From M55B111 sp964614065 (GTDB taxonomy: Bacteria; Bipolaricaulota; Bipolaricaulia; M55B111), in assembly GCA_964614065.1 (NCBI GenBank), contig CAZTJJ010000012.1:1-33238 (forward strand): DNA of 33,238 nucleotides, given 5' to 3'. Shown one piece after another: positions 23,772 to 31,191 of the stretch. Under the pieces are notes generated by a model, which saw only the letters and a program-made list of their open reading frames with translations, was not told the DNA's origin and did no database searches. A program made the position numbers and the translations under genes. The first letter of the stretch is position 1. Each line of letters begins with the position of its first letter.

Positions 23772-23807
23772 CTAATATCAAACTAATATCAAAGTTCATG
23801 ATATAAT
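23772..23807 (+). promoter_or_regulatory. Operon promoter with tandem 11-bp direct repeat (PhoB/OmpR-like operator architecture)
   Basis: CTAATATCAAA occurs twice with no gap (23772-23782 and 23783-23793). This is a 7-bp repeat with a 4-bp A-rich spacer and an 11-bp period. A perfect TATAAT follows at 23802-23807. The repeats occupy the place of the missing -35 element, as in promoters activated by OmpR/PhoB-family response regulators. It sits upstream of korC and would control the whole Kor-Hdr-Mvh-Frd operon. Confidence 0.55.
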
Positions 23808-23827
23808 TTGCTACAGCAGGTGGTATA

Positions 23828-24373
23828 GTGAGGAATGAGATAAGATTTGGTGGGTTTGGCGGGCAAGGTATAATCTCGGCTGGTAACATTACTGGAAAAG
23901 CTGCAGCTATTTTTGCTGATAAAGACGCAGTCTTAATTCAATCCTATGGGCCGGAGGCTCGGGGTGGAGCTTGTAGCGCTGATGTCGTCATAGAGAACCA
24001 AAAAATCGATTACCCACAGATAACTACACCAGAGATTCTAATACTTATGTCTCAAGAAGCTTACGAGAAGTACAGTGATAACGTACAAGATGGCGGCGTG
24101 ATGTTGCTAGAAAAGGATCTGGTCGAGGAAAAAGATCCTCCACCCGGAGTCAAACAGTACAAAATTCCTGCAACAAGTATTGCGGAAGAGGTTGGGCACA
24201 AGATAGTTGCTAACGTAGTTATGTTAGGGGCTTTGTCGGCAATTACTTCTGTTGTTGACAAAGAACAGATGAAAGAGTCTGTGTTAGATTCTGTGCCGGA
24301 TGGGACAGAGAGCTTAAATGAAACCGCTCTAGAGCGTGGGTTCGAATACGGAGAAGAACTAATTTCGGGTTAG
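23828..24373 (+). CDS. korC: 2-oxoacid:ferredoxin oxidoreductase, gamma subunit (KorC-like)
   Basis: Gamma domain of the multi-subunit 2-oxoacid:ferredoxin oxidoreductases, which interconvert a 2-oxoacid plus CoA with acyl-CoA, CO2 and reduced ferredoxin. The 181 residues show the family start IRFGGFGGQGIISAGNI, the SYGPEARGGACSADVVI motif (about 39-55) and ILILMSQEAYEKY. The GTG start follows AGGTGG at 5-nt spacing. This is the first gene of a ten-gene operon whose last visible gene is the alpha subunit, so one enzyme's genes bracket the hydrogenase and Hdr genes. 2-oxoglutarate is the likely substrate from the KorA type, but branched-chain or other 2-oxoacids cannot be excluded. Confidence 0.9.
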   Translation: MRNEIRFGGFGGQGIISAGNITGKAAAIFADKDAVLIQSYGPEARGGACSADVVIENQKIDYPQITTPEILILMSQEAYEKYSDNVQDGGVMLLEKDLVEEKDPPPGVKQYKIPATSIAEEVGHKIVANVVMLGALSAITSVVDKEQMKESVLDSVPDGTESLNETALERGFEYGEELISG

Positions 24374-24389
24374 ACCCGGGAGGATCTTT

Positions 24390-26351
24390 ATGACGTCGAG
24401 ACCCAGAGTTGGTGTGTTTGTCTGTCATTGTGGAGAAAATATAGCGGGCTCAGTTGACGTAGAACGCCTGGCAGAAGATGTCTTAGCGTTAGATTCCGTG
24501 GTTTTTGGTACAAACTATGAGTACATGTGCTCGGATCCTGGACAAAATACGATCAAGGATGCAATCACAGACGAGGACTTAAATGGAGTTGTAGTAGCTG
24601 CGTGTTCTCCATCGATGCATGAGGAAACATTTCGCGAGGTTGTGGAAGAAGCAGGGCTGAACAGATTTCGATGTGAAATCGCCAATATACGAGAACAATG
24701 TTCGTGGGTTCACAGAGGCAATGGCTATAAGCCTACCGAAAAGGCCCTAAAAATAATCAAAGGGGCCGTGGAAAAGGTCAAACGAAATCTACCACTAGAA
24801 CCCGTCGAGATGGATCATTCTAACAAATGCTTGGTTATCGGCGGGGGTATATCAGGTATCCAGGCGGCGCTGGATGTTGCTGAGGCGGGGAAAGAAGTTA
24901 TACTTGTCGAAAAGGAACCCACTATCGGTGGACATATGGCCCAACTCTCAGAAACTTTCCCAACCCTGGATTGCTCCCAATGCATATTGACTCCGAAGAT
25001 GGTCCAGGTTGATCGTCATCCTAACATTGAACTTATGGTTTATAGTGAAGTCAAAAACGTTTCTGGCTTTATTGGAAATTATAAAGTGACTATAGAAAAG
25101 AAGCCTACCTACGTCGATCCAGATGCTTGCAATTTATGTGGAGACTGCGTTGAAGTGTGTCCTGTAGAAGTAGAGGACGAATTCAACGAGGGTTTATCAA
25201 CCAGAAAGGCAATACACATACCGTTTTCGCAAGCTATCCCTTCTTCTTATACTCTTGACGAGGATGCGTGTCTAGGGTTAAACCCATTATGTTGTACTGA
25301 GTGTAGCGCTGCCTGTGATGCGGACGCGGTCAATTACGACCAGCAGCCGGAATTTGTAGAAGAAGAAGTCGGTGCAATTATCGTGGCTACTGGATACGAC
25401 CTTTACGAAATAGCAAATATGGGAGAATACGGTGCTGGTAAATATGAAAACGTTATAGATGGTTTACAGTTTGAGAGAATGCTATCCGCTACAGGCCCGA
25501 CCCGCGGCGAAATCAGACGCCCTTCCGACGGAAAAGTCCCAAAGGATATCGTCTTTATACAATGTTCAGGTTCCAGGGATCCAGAAAATCACAATTCCTA
25601 TTGTTCCAAGATCTGTTGCATGTACACCGCAAAGCACGCGTTATTGTACAAAGAGAGCGTACCCGATGGCAACGCATATGTGTTCTATATCGACATTCGG
25701 GCAGGAGGAAAAGAATACGAAGAGTTTGTTCAGAAAGTACAAGAAGAGGAGCGCGTACTATACTTAAAGGGGAAAGTTTCAAAGCTGGAAGAAATCGAGG
25801 GCAAAATTCAAGTTCAGGGTGTGGACCAAACCATAGGTGAGAAGGTAGAGATAGATGCGGATTTAGTTGTACTCGCTCAGTCGATTGTGCCCTCAAGAGA
25901 AGCAGAAGAAACCAGCAAACAATTAAATTTGAACCTTGGGCCTAATGGCTTTTACAAGGAAGCTCATCCAAAACTGCGCCCTGTTGAGAGCTTAGGTGGC
26001 GGTGTCTTCTTTGCTGGAGCTGGCCAGGCACCCAAAGATATCCCTGATTCGGTATCGCAAGGCAGTGGTGCTGCAGCTAAGGCCATCGATCTGCTGGCAC
26101 AACCAACGCTATCACATGACCCTCAAGTCGCTGAAATCGACGATGAACATTGTAGTGGTTGTGGCCTATGTATTGGTCAATGTCCTTACGGGGCCCTTGA
26201 GCTTAACCAGAGAGATGTTGCTGAAGTAAACGAAATATTATGTGAGGGTTGCGGTACGTGTGTTTCTGGTTGTCCATCAAACTCATTAAGTTTAAAGAAT
26301 TTGACTGATGAGCAGGTCAATAATATGGTCAAAGCCTACGTGGGTGATTAA
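24390..26351 (+). CDS. hdrA: Heterodisulfide reductase subunit A (flavin-bifurcating core)
   Basis: HdrA carries the FAD that splits electron pairs from hydrogenase between a high- and a low-potential acceptor. At 653 aa it matches methanogen HdrA (about 655). The N-terminal Fe-S domain shows VFVCHCGENI (C12, C14) with C47 and C72. The FAD Rossmann motif is VIGGGISG (149-156), followed by PTLDCSQCILTPKM (191-204). One inserted ferredoxin site is C247, C250, C253, C257, and C294-C309 forms a further Cys-rich set. The C-terminal ferredoxin has two CX2CX2CX3CP motifs (CSGCGLCIGQCP, CEGCGTCVSGCP) that deliver electrons to external ferredoxin. The start follows GGGAGGA. No fusion to MvhD or selenocysteine was seen. 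Confidence 0.97.
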   Translation: MTSRPRVGVFVCHCGENIAGSVDVERLAEDVLALDSVVFGTNYEYMCSDPGQNTIKDAITDEDLNGVVVAACSPSMHEETFREVVEEAGLNRFRCEIANIREQCSWVHRGNGYKPTEKALKIIKGAVEKVKRNLPLEPVEMDHSNKCLVIGGGISGIQAALDVAEAGKEVILVEKEPTIGGHMAQLSETFPTLDCSQCILTPKMVQVDRHPNIELMVYSEVKNVSGFIGNYKVTIEKKPTYVDPDACNLCGDCVEVCPVEVEDEFNEGLSTRKAIHIPFSQAIPSSYTLDEDACLGLNPLCCTECSAACDADAVNYDQQPEFVEEEVGAIIVATGYDLYEIANMGEYGAGKYENVIDGLQFERMLSATGPTRGEIRRPSDGKVPKDIVFIQCSGSRDPENHNSYCSKICCMYTAKHALLYKESVPDGNAYVFYIDIRAGGKEYEEFVQKVQEEERVLYLKGKVSKLEEIEGKIQVQGVDQTIGEKVEIDADLVVLAQSIVPSREAEETSKQLNLNLGPNGFYKEAHPKLRPVESLGGGVFFAGAGQAPKDIPDSVSQGSGAAAKAIDLLAQPTLSHDPQVAEIDDEHCSGCGLCIGQCPYGALELNQRDVAEVNEILCEGCGTCVSGCPSNSLSLKNLTDEQVNNMVKAYVGD

Positions 26352-26352
26352 C

Positions 26353-26763
26353 ATGGATTTTGAGCCGAAGCTAGTGGGGTTTTTGTGCAAATGGTGTTCC
26401 TCTGCTGGTGCCGACTTGGCCGGGGTAAGTCGCAGGCAGTATCCGTCAAATTTAATACCTGTAACGGTTAATTGTTCTGGAAGGATAGATGCAAATTTTA
26501 TTATGGAAGCATTTAAGGACGGAGCGGACGGGGTTCTGATTAGTGGATGTCATCCCGGTGACTGTCATTATACAAGTGGAAACTATAAGACATGGAGGCG
26601 AGTTGCCTTGGTTAAACATGTGCTCAAGCAATTCGGGTTAAATCCAGACAGGGTCAGATTGGAGTGGATTTCAGCGACAGAGGGAGATAAATTCGCAAGC
26701 GTGGTGGAAGACTTTACTAATGAGATAAGAGAGCTTGGACCGGGGCCATTTAACAATGAATAA
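26353..26763 (+). CDS. mvhD: F420-non-reducing hydrogenase delta subunit (MvhD)
   Basis: A 136-aa 2Fe-2S protein that links the MvhAG hydrogenase to HdrA. The family pattern is clear: GFLCKWCSSAGAD (C12, C15), C41 after VTVN, and GVLISGCHPGDCHY (C66, C71), then the conserved RVRLEWISATEGDKF. The start ATG at 26353 is 1 nt after the hdrA stop, and the 3' end overlaps mvhG by 8 nt. As a separate short protein it corresponds to the methanogen arrangement rather than the HdrA-MvhD fusions of some bacteria. Confidence 0.96.
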   Translation: MDFEPKLVGFLCKWCSSAGADLAGVSRRQYPSNLIPVTVNCSGRIDANFIMEAFKDGADGVLISGCHPGDCHYTSGNYKTWRRVALVKHVLKQFGLNPDRVRLEWISATEGDKFASVVEDFTNEIRELGPGPFNNE

Positions 26764-27745
26764 CAAAAAGAAGAAATTTGCGGCGTACTGGGCTTCCTCG
26801 TGTGGAGGCTGTGACGTGGCCTTGCTGGGTTTACATGAGAAGATAGTTGACTTAGTTAAGTATGCCGATATCGTGTTTTGGCCTGCTGCCACGGATTTTA
26901 AATACGAGGATCTTAAAGGTTACACGGAAGATGAAATCGACATTACGTTTTTTAACGGAGGAATTAGAACTTCCGAGAACGAAGAACTCGCAAATCTTTT
27001 ACGAAAGAAATCGAAAATTCTTGTTGCCTATGGGTCCTGTGCAGCACAAGGCGGCATCCCGGGACTGGCAAACTTGAGCAGCCGCAAACAACTATTTGAC
27101 ACTGTCTATGTAAACAATGCAACTACCGACAACCCCGACAAAACTGTACCCCTCGAGGTCACTAAAAAGAATAATAGGAAATTGACATTACCCGAGCTTG
27201 AGGAAAGCGTTAGGAGTCTAAATCAAGTGGTAAAAGTCGATTACTTGATTCCTGGCTGTCCGCCACCCCCTGAGCTAACAAGCGATTTCCTAGAATTATT
27301 GATAAACGATGAATTACCGGAGAAGGATGCAGTTATTGCTGGTAAAAAGACTATATGTGATGAGTGCCCAAGGGAATGGCAGGGTAAGTCTATAGATAAA
27401 ATCAATCGTCCTCATGATACGGAAATTGATCCTGACATGTGTTTATTGGATCAAGGTATTATTTGCATGGGCCCCGCAACCCGCAGTGGCTGTGGTGCGG
27501 CGTGTCCTGAAAAAAATCAGCCCTGCAAAGGTTGTTTTGGTCCTCCTGAGAATGTGAACGACCAGGGAACCGAGATGCTCAACAGTTTAGCCTCAGTACT
27601 CCAAATTGGCGAGGAAGGAACCGCCCTAGAACAGGAGTGGAATACTCTGAATAACTTGCCAGATCCAGTTGGCTCCTTTTACACCTATTCCTTACCTACT
27701 TCCATTTTCGGAGGTCGTGTGGAGGACGAAGATAACCATGAGTGA
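26756..27745 (+). CDS. mvhG: Group 3c [NiFe] hydrogenase small subunit (MvhG)
   Basis: Electron-transferring small subunit that passes electrons from the Ni-Fe site towards MvhD. The 329 residues include the proximal-cluster ligands in ASSCGGCDVALL (C16, C19), AYGSCAAQGGIPGL and IPGCPPPPE, and a C-terminal Cys-rich part (CDECPREWQGK, MCLLDQGIICMGPATRSGCGAACP, CKGCFGPPE) for two more 4Fe-4S clusters. No Tat signal is present, as expected for a cytoplasmic group 3 enzyme. The start overlaps mvhD by 8 nt and the end overlaps mvhA by 8 nt. Adjacency to hdrA and mvhD places it in group 3c rather than 3d or 4. Confidence 0.96.
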   Translation: MNNKKKKFAAYWASSCGGCDVALLGLHEKIVDLVKYADIVFWPAATDFKYEDLKGYTEDEIDITFFNGGIRTSENEELANLLRKKSKILVAYGSCAAQGGIPGLANLSSRKQLFDTVYVNNATTDNPDKTVPLEVTKKNNRKLTLPELEESVRSLNQVVKVDYLIPGCPPPPELTSDFLELLINDELPEKDAVIAGKKTICDECPREWQGKSIDKINRPHDTEIDPDMCLLDQGIICMGPATRSGCGAACPEKNQPCKGCFGPPENVNDQGTEMLNSLASVLQIGEEGTALEQEWNTLNNLPDPVGSFYTYSLPTSIFGGRVEDEDNHE

Positions 27746-29195
27746 AAAGACTATTAGTATTGATCCTATTACGAGATTAGAAGGACATGGGAAAATCCAG
27801 ATATTCTTAGACGATGATGGGTTTCCTCAAGATGCCGTTTTACAAGTACCTGAATTAAGAGGTTTTGAGGAATTCTGCAAAGGAAGACGCGCCGAGGATA
27901 TGCCAAGGATTACAGAACGGATTTGTGGTGTATGTCCTGAGGCACATCATTTTGCCTCCACAAAGGCTTTGGATAACGCGTTTTCTGTTGCCCCACCACA
28001 TGTAGCTTTAAATCTACGAAAGCTTCTATACAATTCTTATATTTTTGCTGACCACCTGCTACACCTATTTTACTTGAGCGGCCCTGATTTTTTTGTCGAC
28101 GACGGGAGAAAGGAGAATCGTAATATCGTAGGAATCATGAATTCTCTTGGTGAAGACATCGGGCAAGCCGTAATAAAAACGAGGAGGTTAGCTCACGAAG
28201 CGATTGAAATAATCGGTGGCCATCAAGTACACCCGGTTACTGGAATTCCTGGAGGGCTTTCGGATGGGGTAACGGACGCTGACAAGCAGGAGCTTGAAGA
28301 AATCGCTAAGGAGGCTCTAAGCTTTGCCAAACAAAGCTTGGATCTATTTCACTGTAAAGTATTAGATACAGATAAATTTGGCCAACTGTTAAACAATCCT
28401 AAGCTTGCGTTGAATACATACTATATGGGTCTTGTGGATGAAAGAGAACATGTTACATTTTACGACGGTAAAATAAAGATCGTTGATCCTCAGGGTAAAG
28501 AGTTTGCCAAGGTTACACATGAGCAAATAACAGAGATGATTAGGGAACGAGTTGAACCTTGGACCTACGTAAAATTTCCCTATCTTAAAGAAATCGGTTG
28601 GAACGACTTCACCCCTGGACCCGACAGTGGAATCTTTAGAGTGGGTCCCCTTGCCAGGCTAAACGTATCAGATGGAATGAAGACAGAACTGGCTCAAAAG
28701 GAATATGATAAGTTTGTCAATTTCTTTGGGGATTTTCCTGTCCATAGCACGTATGCCTATCACTGGGCGAGATTAATTGAACTGATCCAGGCAGCAGAAA
28801 GTATGGTTAAACTATCTCATGACAAAAATTTAACGGACGGGCCCATCCGTGCTGAACTAGGGGAACCTACGGAGGGTGTCGGGGTAATTGAGGCTGCACG
28901 AGGTACATTAATTCACAGTTATGATTTAAATGAGGATGGCATAGTGATAGGAGCAAATATGATAGTCCCCACAACCAGTAACAGTGCCGCGCTATCGATA
29001 TCGATTCGAGAGTCAGCACTGGATGCTATTAAAAATGGGGAAACCGATGAAAAGGTGTTAAACAAGGTTGAGATGGGGTTCCGACCGTATGATCCTTGTT
29101 TGGCTTGTTCAACTCATAGCATTACTGGTGGCATGGATTTGGGCGTAGAACTCTTTGACAATCAAGGTACTTTAATCAAAGAATTAACAAGATAA
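27738..29195 (+). CDS. mvhA: Group 3c [NiFe] hydrogenase large subunit (MvhA)
   Basis: Catalytic subunit that oxidises or evolves H2. From ATG 27738 it has 485 aa. All four active-site cysteines are intact: C63 and C66 in RICGVCPEAHH near the N-terminus, and C454 and C457 in DPCLACSTH near the C-terminus. A 25-residue tail after H460 (ending IKELTR) should be removed by a hydrogenase maturation endopeptidase. Neither that protease nor hyp genes are in the window. The intact ligands mean a working hydrogenase rather than a complex-I-like relic. It overlaps mvhG by 8 nt, and hdrC follows after 26 nt. Confidence 0.97.
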   Translation: MSEKTISIDPITRLEGHGKIQIFLDDDGFPQDAVLQVPELRGFEEFCKGRRAEDMPRITERICGVCPEAHHFASTKALDNAFSVAPPHVALNLRKLLYNSYIFADHLLHLFYLSGPDFFVDDGRKENRNIVGIMNSLGEDIGQAVIKTRRLAHEAIEIIGGHQVHPVTGIPGGLSDGVTDADKQELEEIAKEALSFAKQSLDLFHCKVLDTDKFGQLLNNPKLALNTYYMGLVDEREHVTFYDGKIKIVDPQGKEFAKVTHEQITEMIRERVEPWTYVKFPYLKEIGWNDFTPGPDSGIFRVGPLARLNVSDGMKTELAQKEYDKFVNFFGDFPVHSTYAYHWARLIELIQAAESMVKLSHDKNLTDGPIRAELGEPTEGVGVIEAARGTLIHSYDLNEDGIVIGANMIVPTTSNSAALSISIRESALDAIKNGETDEKVLNKVEMGFRPYDPCLACSTHSITGGMDLGVELFDNQGTLIKELTR

Positions 29196-29221
29196 GAATT
29201 GAGAATAAATGCGGAGGATTT

Positions 29222-29605
29222 ATGAAGATAACTAATTCTGATCAGGACTTAGTGGCGGTAGTAGAGGAGTTGAGTGGACAGAACCTCTACGCGTGTTTTC
29301 AATGCGGTAAGTGTTCCGCCAGCTGTCCTTTTACTGATGAGATGGATGAATTGCCAAATCAGGTGATTCGGCGGGTTCAAATTGGAGATAAGCGGATACT
29401 CTCTTCGAGGTCGCCGTGGGTTTGCGCATCTTGTCTAAGCTGTGAAGTCGAATGCCCAAAAGGGAACGACATTCCTGCAATCATGGAGGCTATTAGAGAG
29501 ATCAATCTTAGGAGAAACGTTGACGAAACTGATCTAAATAAACTGGATACTGACGGTCTGCCGGAAATAGCATTGGTCAGCAATTTTAGAAAAAAGACAG
29601 GTTGA
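29222..29605 (+). CDS. hdrC: Heterodisulfide reductase subunit C
   Basis: A 127-aa protein with two 4Fe-4S sites that conducts electrons from HdrA to HdrB. The ligands are C25, C28, C31, C35 (CFQCGKCSASCP) and C68, C71, C74, C78 (CASCLSCEVECP), the latter followed by GNDIPAIMEAIRE as in HdrC proteins. GGAGG lies 5 nt before the ATG. It is soluble, with no HdrE/D-like membrane segment, so this is the cytoplasmic HdrABC type. Only 4 nt separate it from hdrB. Confidence 0.96.
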   Translation: MKITNSDQDLVAVVEELSGQNLYACFQCGKCSASCPFTDEMDELPNQVIRRVQIGDKRILSSRSPWVCASCLSCEVECPKGNDIPAIMEAIREINLRRNVDETDLNKLDTDGLPEIALVSNFRKKTG

Positions 29606-29609
29606 TAAC

Positions 29610-30497
29610 ATGCGAGATGTATTGTACTACCCGGGTTGTAGTCTAAAAGATACTGCAATTGGTTTTGAAGAGTCGGCAATGTACGCGTCGGAGCAACTAG
29701 GGATTCACCTAAAGGAATTAGAGAGATGGAATTGCTGTGGGACCGTGTATTCTTTGGCCACGGATAACCTAATGAAACAGGTTGCACCGATACGAAATCT
29801 GGTCCACGCTCAGGAAGAAGGATACGATACCCTGTATACTCTCTGCTCGATGTGCGATAATACCGAAAAACGAGCTAATCGATTGGTTCAAAATGATAGT
29901 GAAAAGCTTGATAAAATTAATAGCTTTATGGATTTAGAAGAGGATTACCGAGTTGAAGTTACTGTCAGACATTATCTCGAGTTACTCAGAGACGAGTTAG
30001 GCTGGGAGAAAGTCAGCAAACCCGTTCAATCTCCCCTGGACGATTTGAAGGTAGCACCGTATTATGGGTGCATGTTGACTCGGCCAAAAGAAATTGGTTT
30101 GGACGATCCCCATAATCCCACAGTGCTGGATGACTTAATTACAAGCCTAGGAGCGACGCCCGTTGACTATCCTTATCATTCGGAATGTTGTGGATCTTAT
30201 AACACAGTTGAGAACCAGGAAATCGTCCTAAAACAAGCAGCCAAGATTTCAGAAGGCGCTGACGCTGCTGGTGCCGACTTACTTATTACGTCTTGCCCAT
30301 TGTGTCATTATAATTTAGATACCCGTCAAAGAGAATATGCACAACAGAACCCTTCTCACAAGCCAGTTCCAATACTATATATTACTCAATTGATGGCGGT
30401 AGCTTATGGTAATCCGGATGTATGCAGATTTGAAGAACATGCAATTGATCCAAGCAATACCATACCAATTAAGACCAAAGCTTTGAATAAGAGGTGA
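29610..30497 (+). CDS. hdrB: Heterodisulfide reductase subunit B (two intact CCG domains)
   Basis: In methanogens HdrB holds two noncubane 4Fe-4S clusters that cleave the CoM-CoB disulfide. Here both CCG motifs are complete: C10-X31-C42C43-X35-C79-X2-C82 and C154-X38-C193C194-X34-C229-X2-C232, in 295 aa. Intact motifs imply real noncubane clusters, so the protein either reduces an unknown disulfide or acts as the high-potential electron exit. The next two genes encode a fumarate-reductase-type pair, which makes fumarate (directly or through HdrB) a candidate acceptor. Four nucleotides separate it from the next gene, whose Shine-Dalgarno overlaps the hdrB stop. Confidence 0.96.
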   Translation: MRDVLYYPGCSLKDTAIGFEESAMYASEQLGIHLKELERWNCCGTVYSLATDNLMKQVAPIRNLVHAQEEGYDTLYTLCSMCDNTEKRANRLVQNDSEKLDKINSFMDLEEDYRVEVTVRHYLELLRDELGWEKVSKPVQSPLDDLKVAPYYGCMLTRPKEIGLDDPHNPTVLDDLITSLGATPVDYPYHSECCGSYNTVENQEIVLKQAAKISEGADAAGADLLITSCPLCHYNLDTRQREYAQQNPSHKPVPILYITQLMAVAYGNPDVCRFEEHAIDPSNTIPIKTKALNKR

Positions 30498-30501
30498 TAG
30501 T

Positions 30502-31191
30502 GTGTCCCAAACGGACGGAGTTGAAGAGACTGTTAGAATTCATATTATGGGCAAAGAATACGAGGTACCCAAAGGGTTAACCATGATGGACGCAATTGAG
30601 TACAGTGGTTATCAATTGATCCGAGGGGTAGGTTGCCGAGGGGGTTTTTGTGGCGCATGCGCGACGCTATACCGTTTGGAGGACGATTATAAGCTGTATG
30701 CCGACCTCGCATGCCAGAAAACTGTCGAAGATGGAATGTATTTAATGCAACTACCCTTTACACCAGCTGGCCGTGTATCCTACGACATTGAGGATATCGG
30801 TGATGGTGGGAATCCGCTGTTGGAAAATTACCCGGAAATTGCTAGATGCGTTTCCTGTAATACCTGTACGAAAGCTTGCCCACAAGACCTGGAAGTGATG
30901 GATTTTATCAACGAGGCGATTCGGGGAAATATAGAAGCAGTCGCGAACTTGTCCTTTGATTGCATTCAATGTGGTATCTGTGCGGCGCGTTGCCCAGCAG
31001 AGATACCTCATCATCACGTGGCTCAAATGGCTCGGAGGATACATGGAAAACATCATCATCCCAAATCTGAGCACGTATCGAAACGAATTGACGAAATTGA
31101 GAACGGTGAATTTGACGATGCTTTAGAGGAAATTTCTAGTCTTTCACAGGAGGTCCTTCAAAAAAGATATGAGAGTAGAGAGATCGAATAA
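30502..31191 (+). CDS. Fumarate reductase/succinate dehydrogenase-type iron-sulfur protein (TfrB N-terminal-like)
   Basis: A 229-aa electron-transfer subunit. Residues 10-95 are a plant-type ferredoxin domain with C45-X4-C50-X2-C53 and C71 for a 2Fe-2S cluster (GCRGGFCGAC). Residues 110-170 carry two sites of the CX2CX2CX3CP form, C116-C126 and C154-C164, so two 4Fe-4S clusters rather than the 4Fe plus 3Fe pair of ordinary FrdB. In methanogen thiol:fumarate reductase, TfrB is an FrdB-like part fused to an HdrB-like part; here hdrB is a separate gene immediately upstream. A His-rich stretch (HGKHHHPKSEH) follows the last cluster. The GTG start has GAGGTGAT at close spacing. The end overlaps the next gene by 23 nt. 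Confidence 0.88.
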   Translation: MSQTDGVEETVRIHIMGKEYEVPKGLTMMDAIEYSGYQLIRGVGCRGGFCGACATLYRLEDDYKLYADLACQKTVEDGMYLMQLPFTPAGRVSYDIEDIGDGGNPLLENYPEIARCVSCNTCTKACPQDLEVMDFINEAIRGNIEAVANLSFDCIQCGICAARCPAEIPHHHVAQMARRIHGKHHHPKSEHVSKRIDEIENGEFDDALEEISSLSQEVLQKRYESREIE

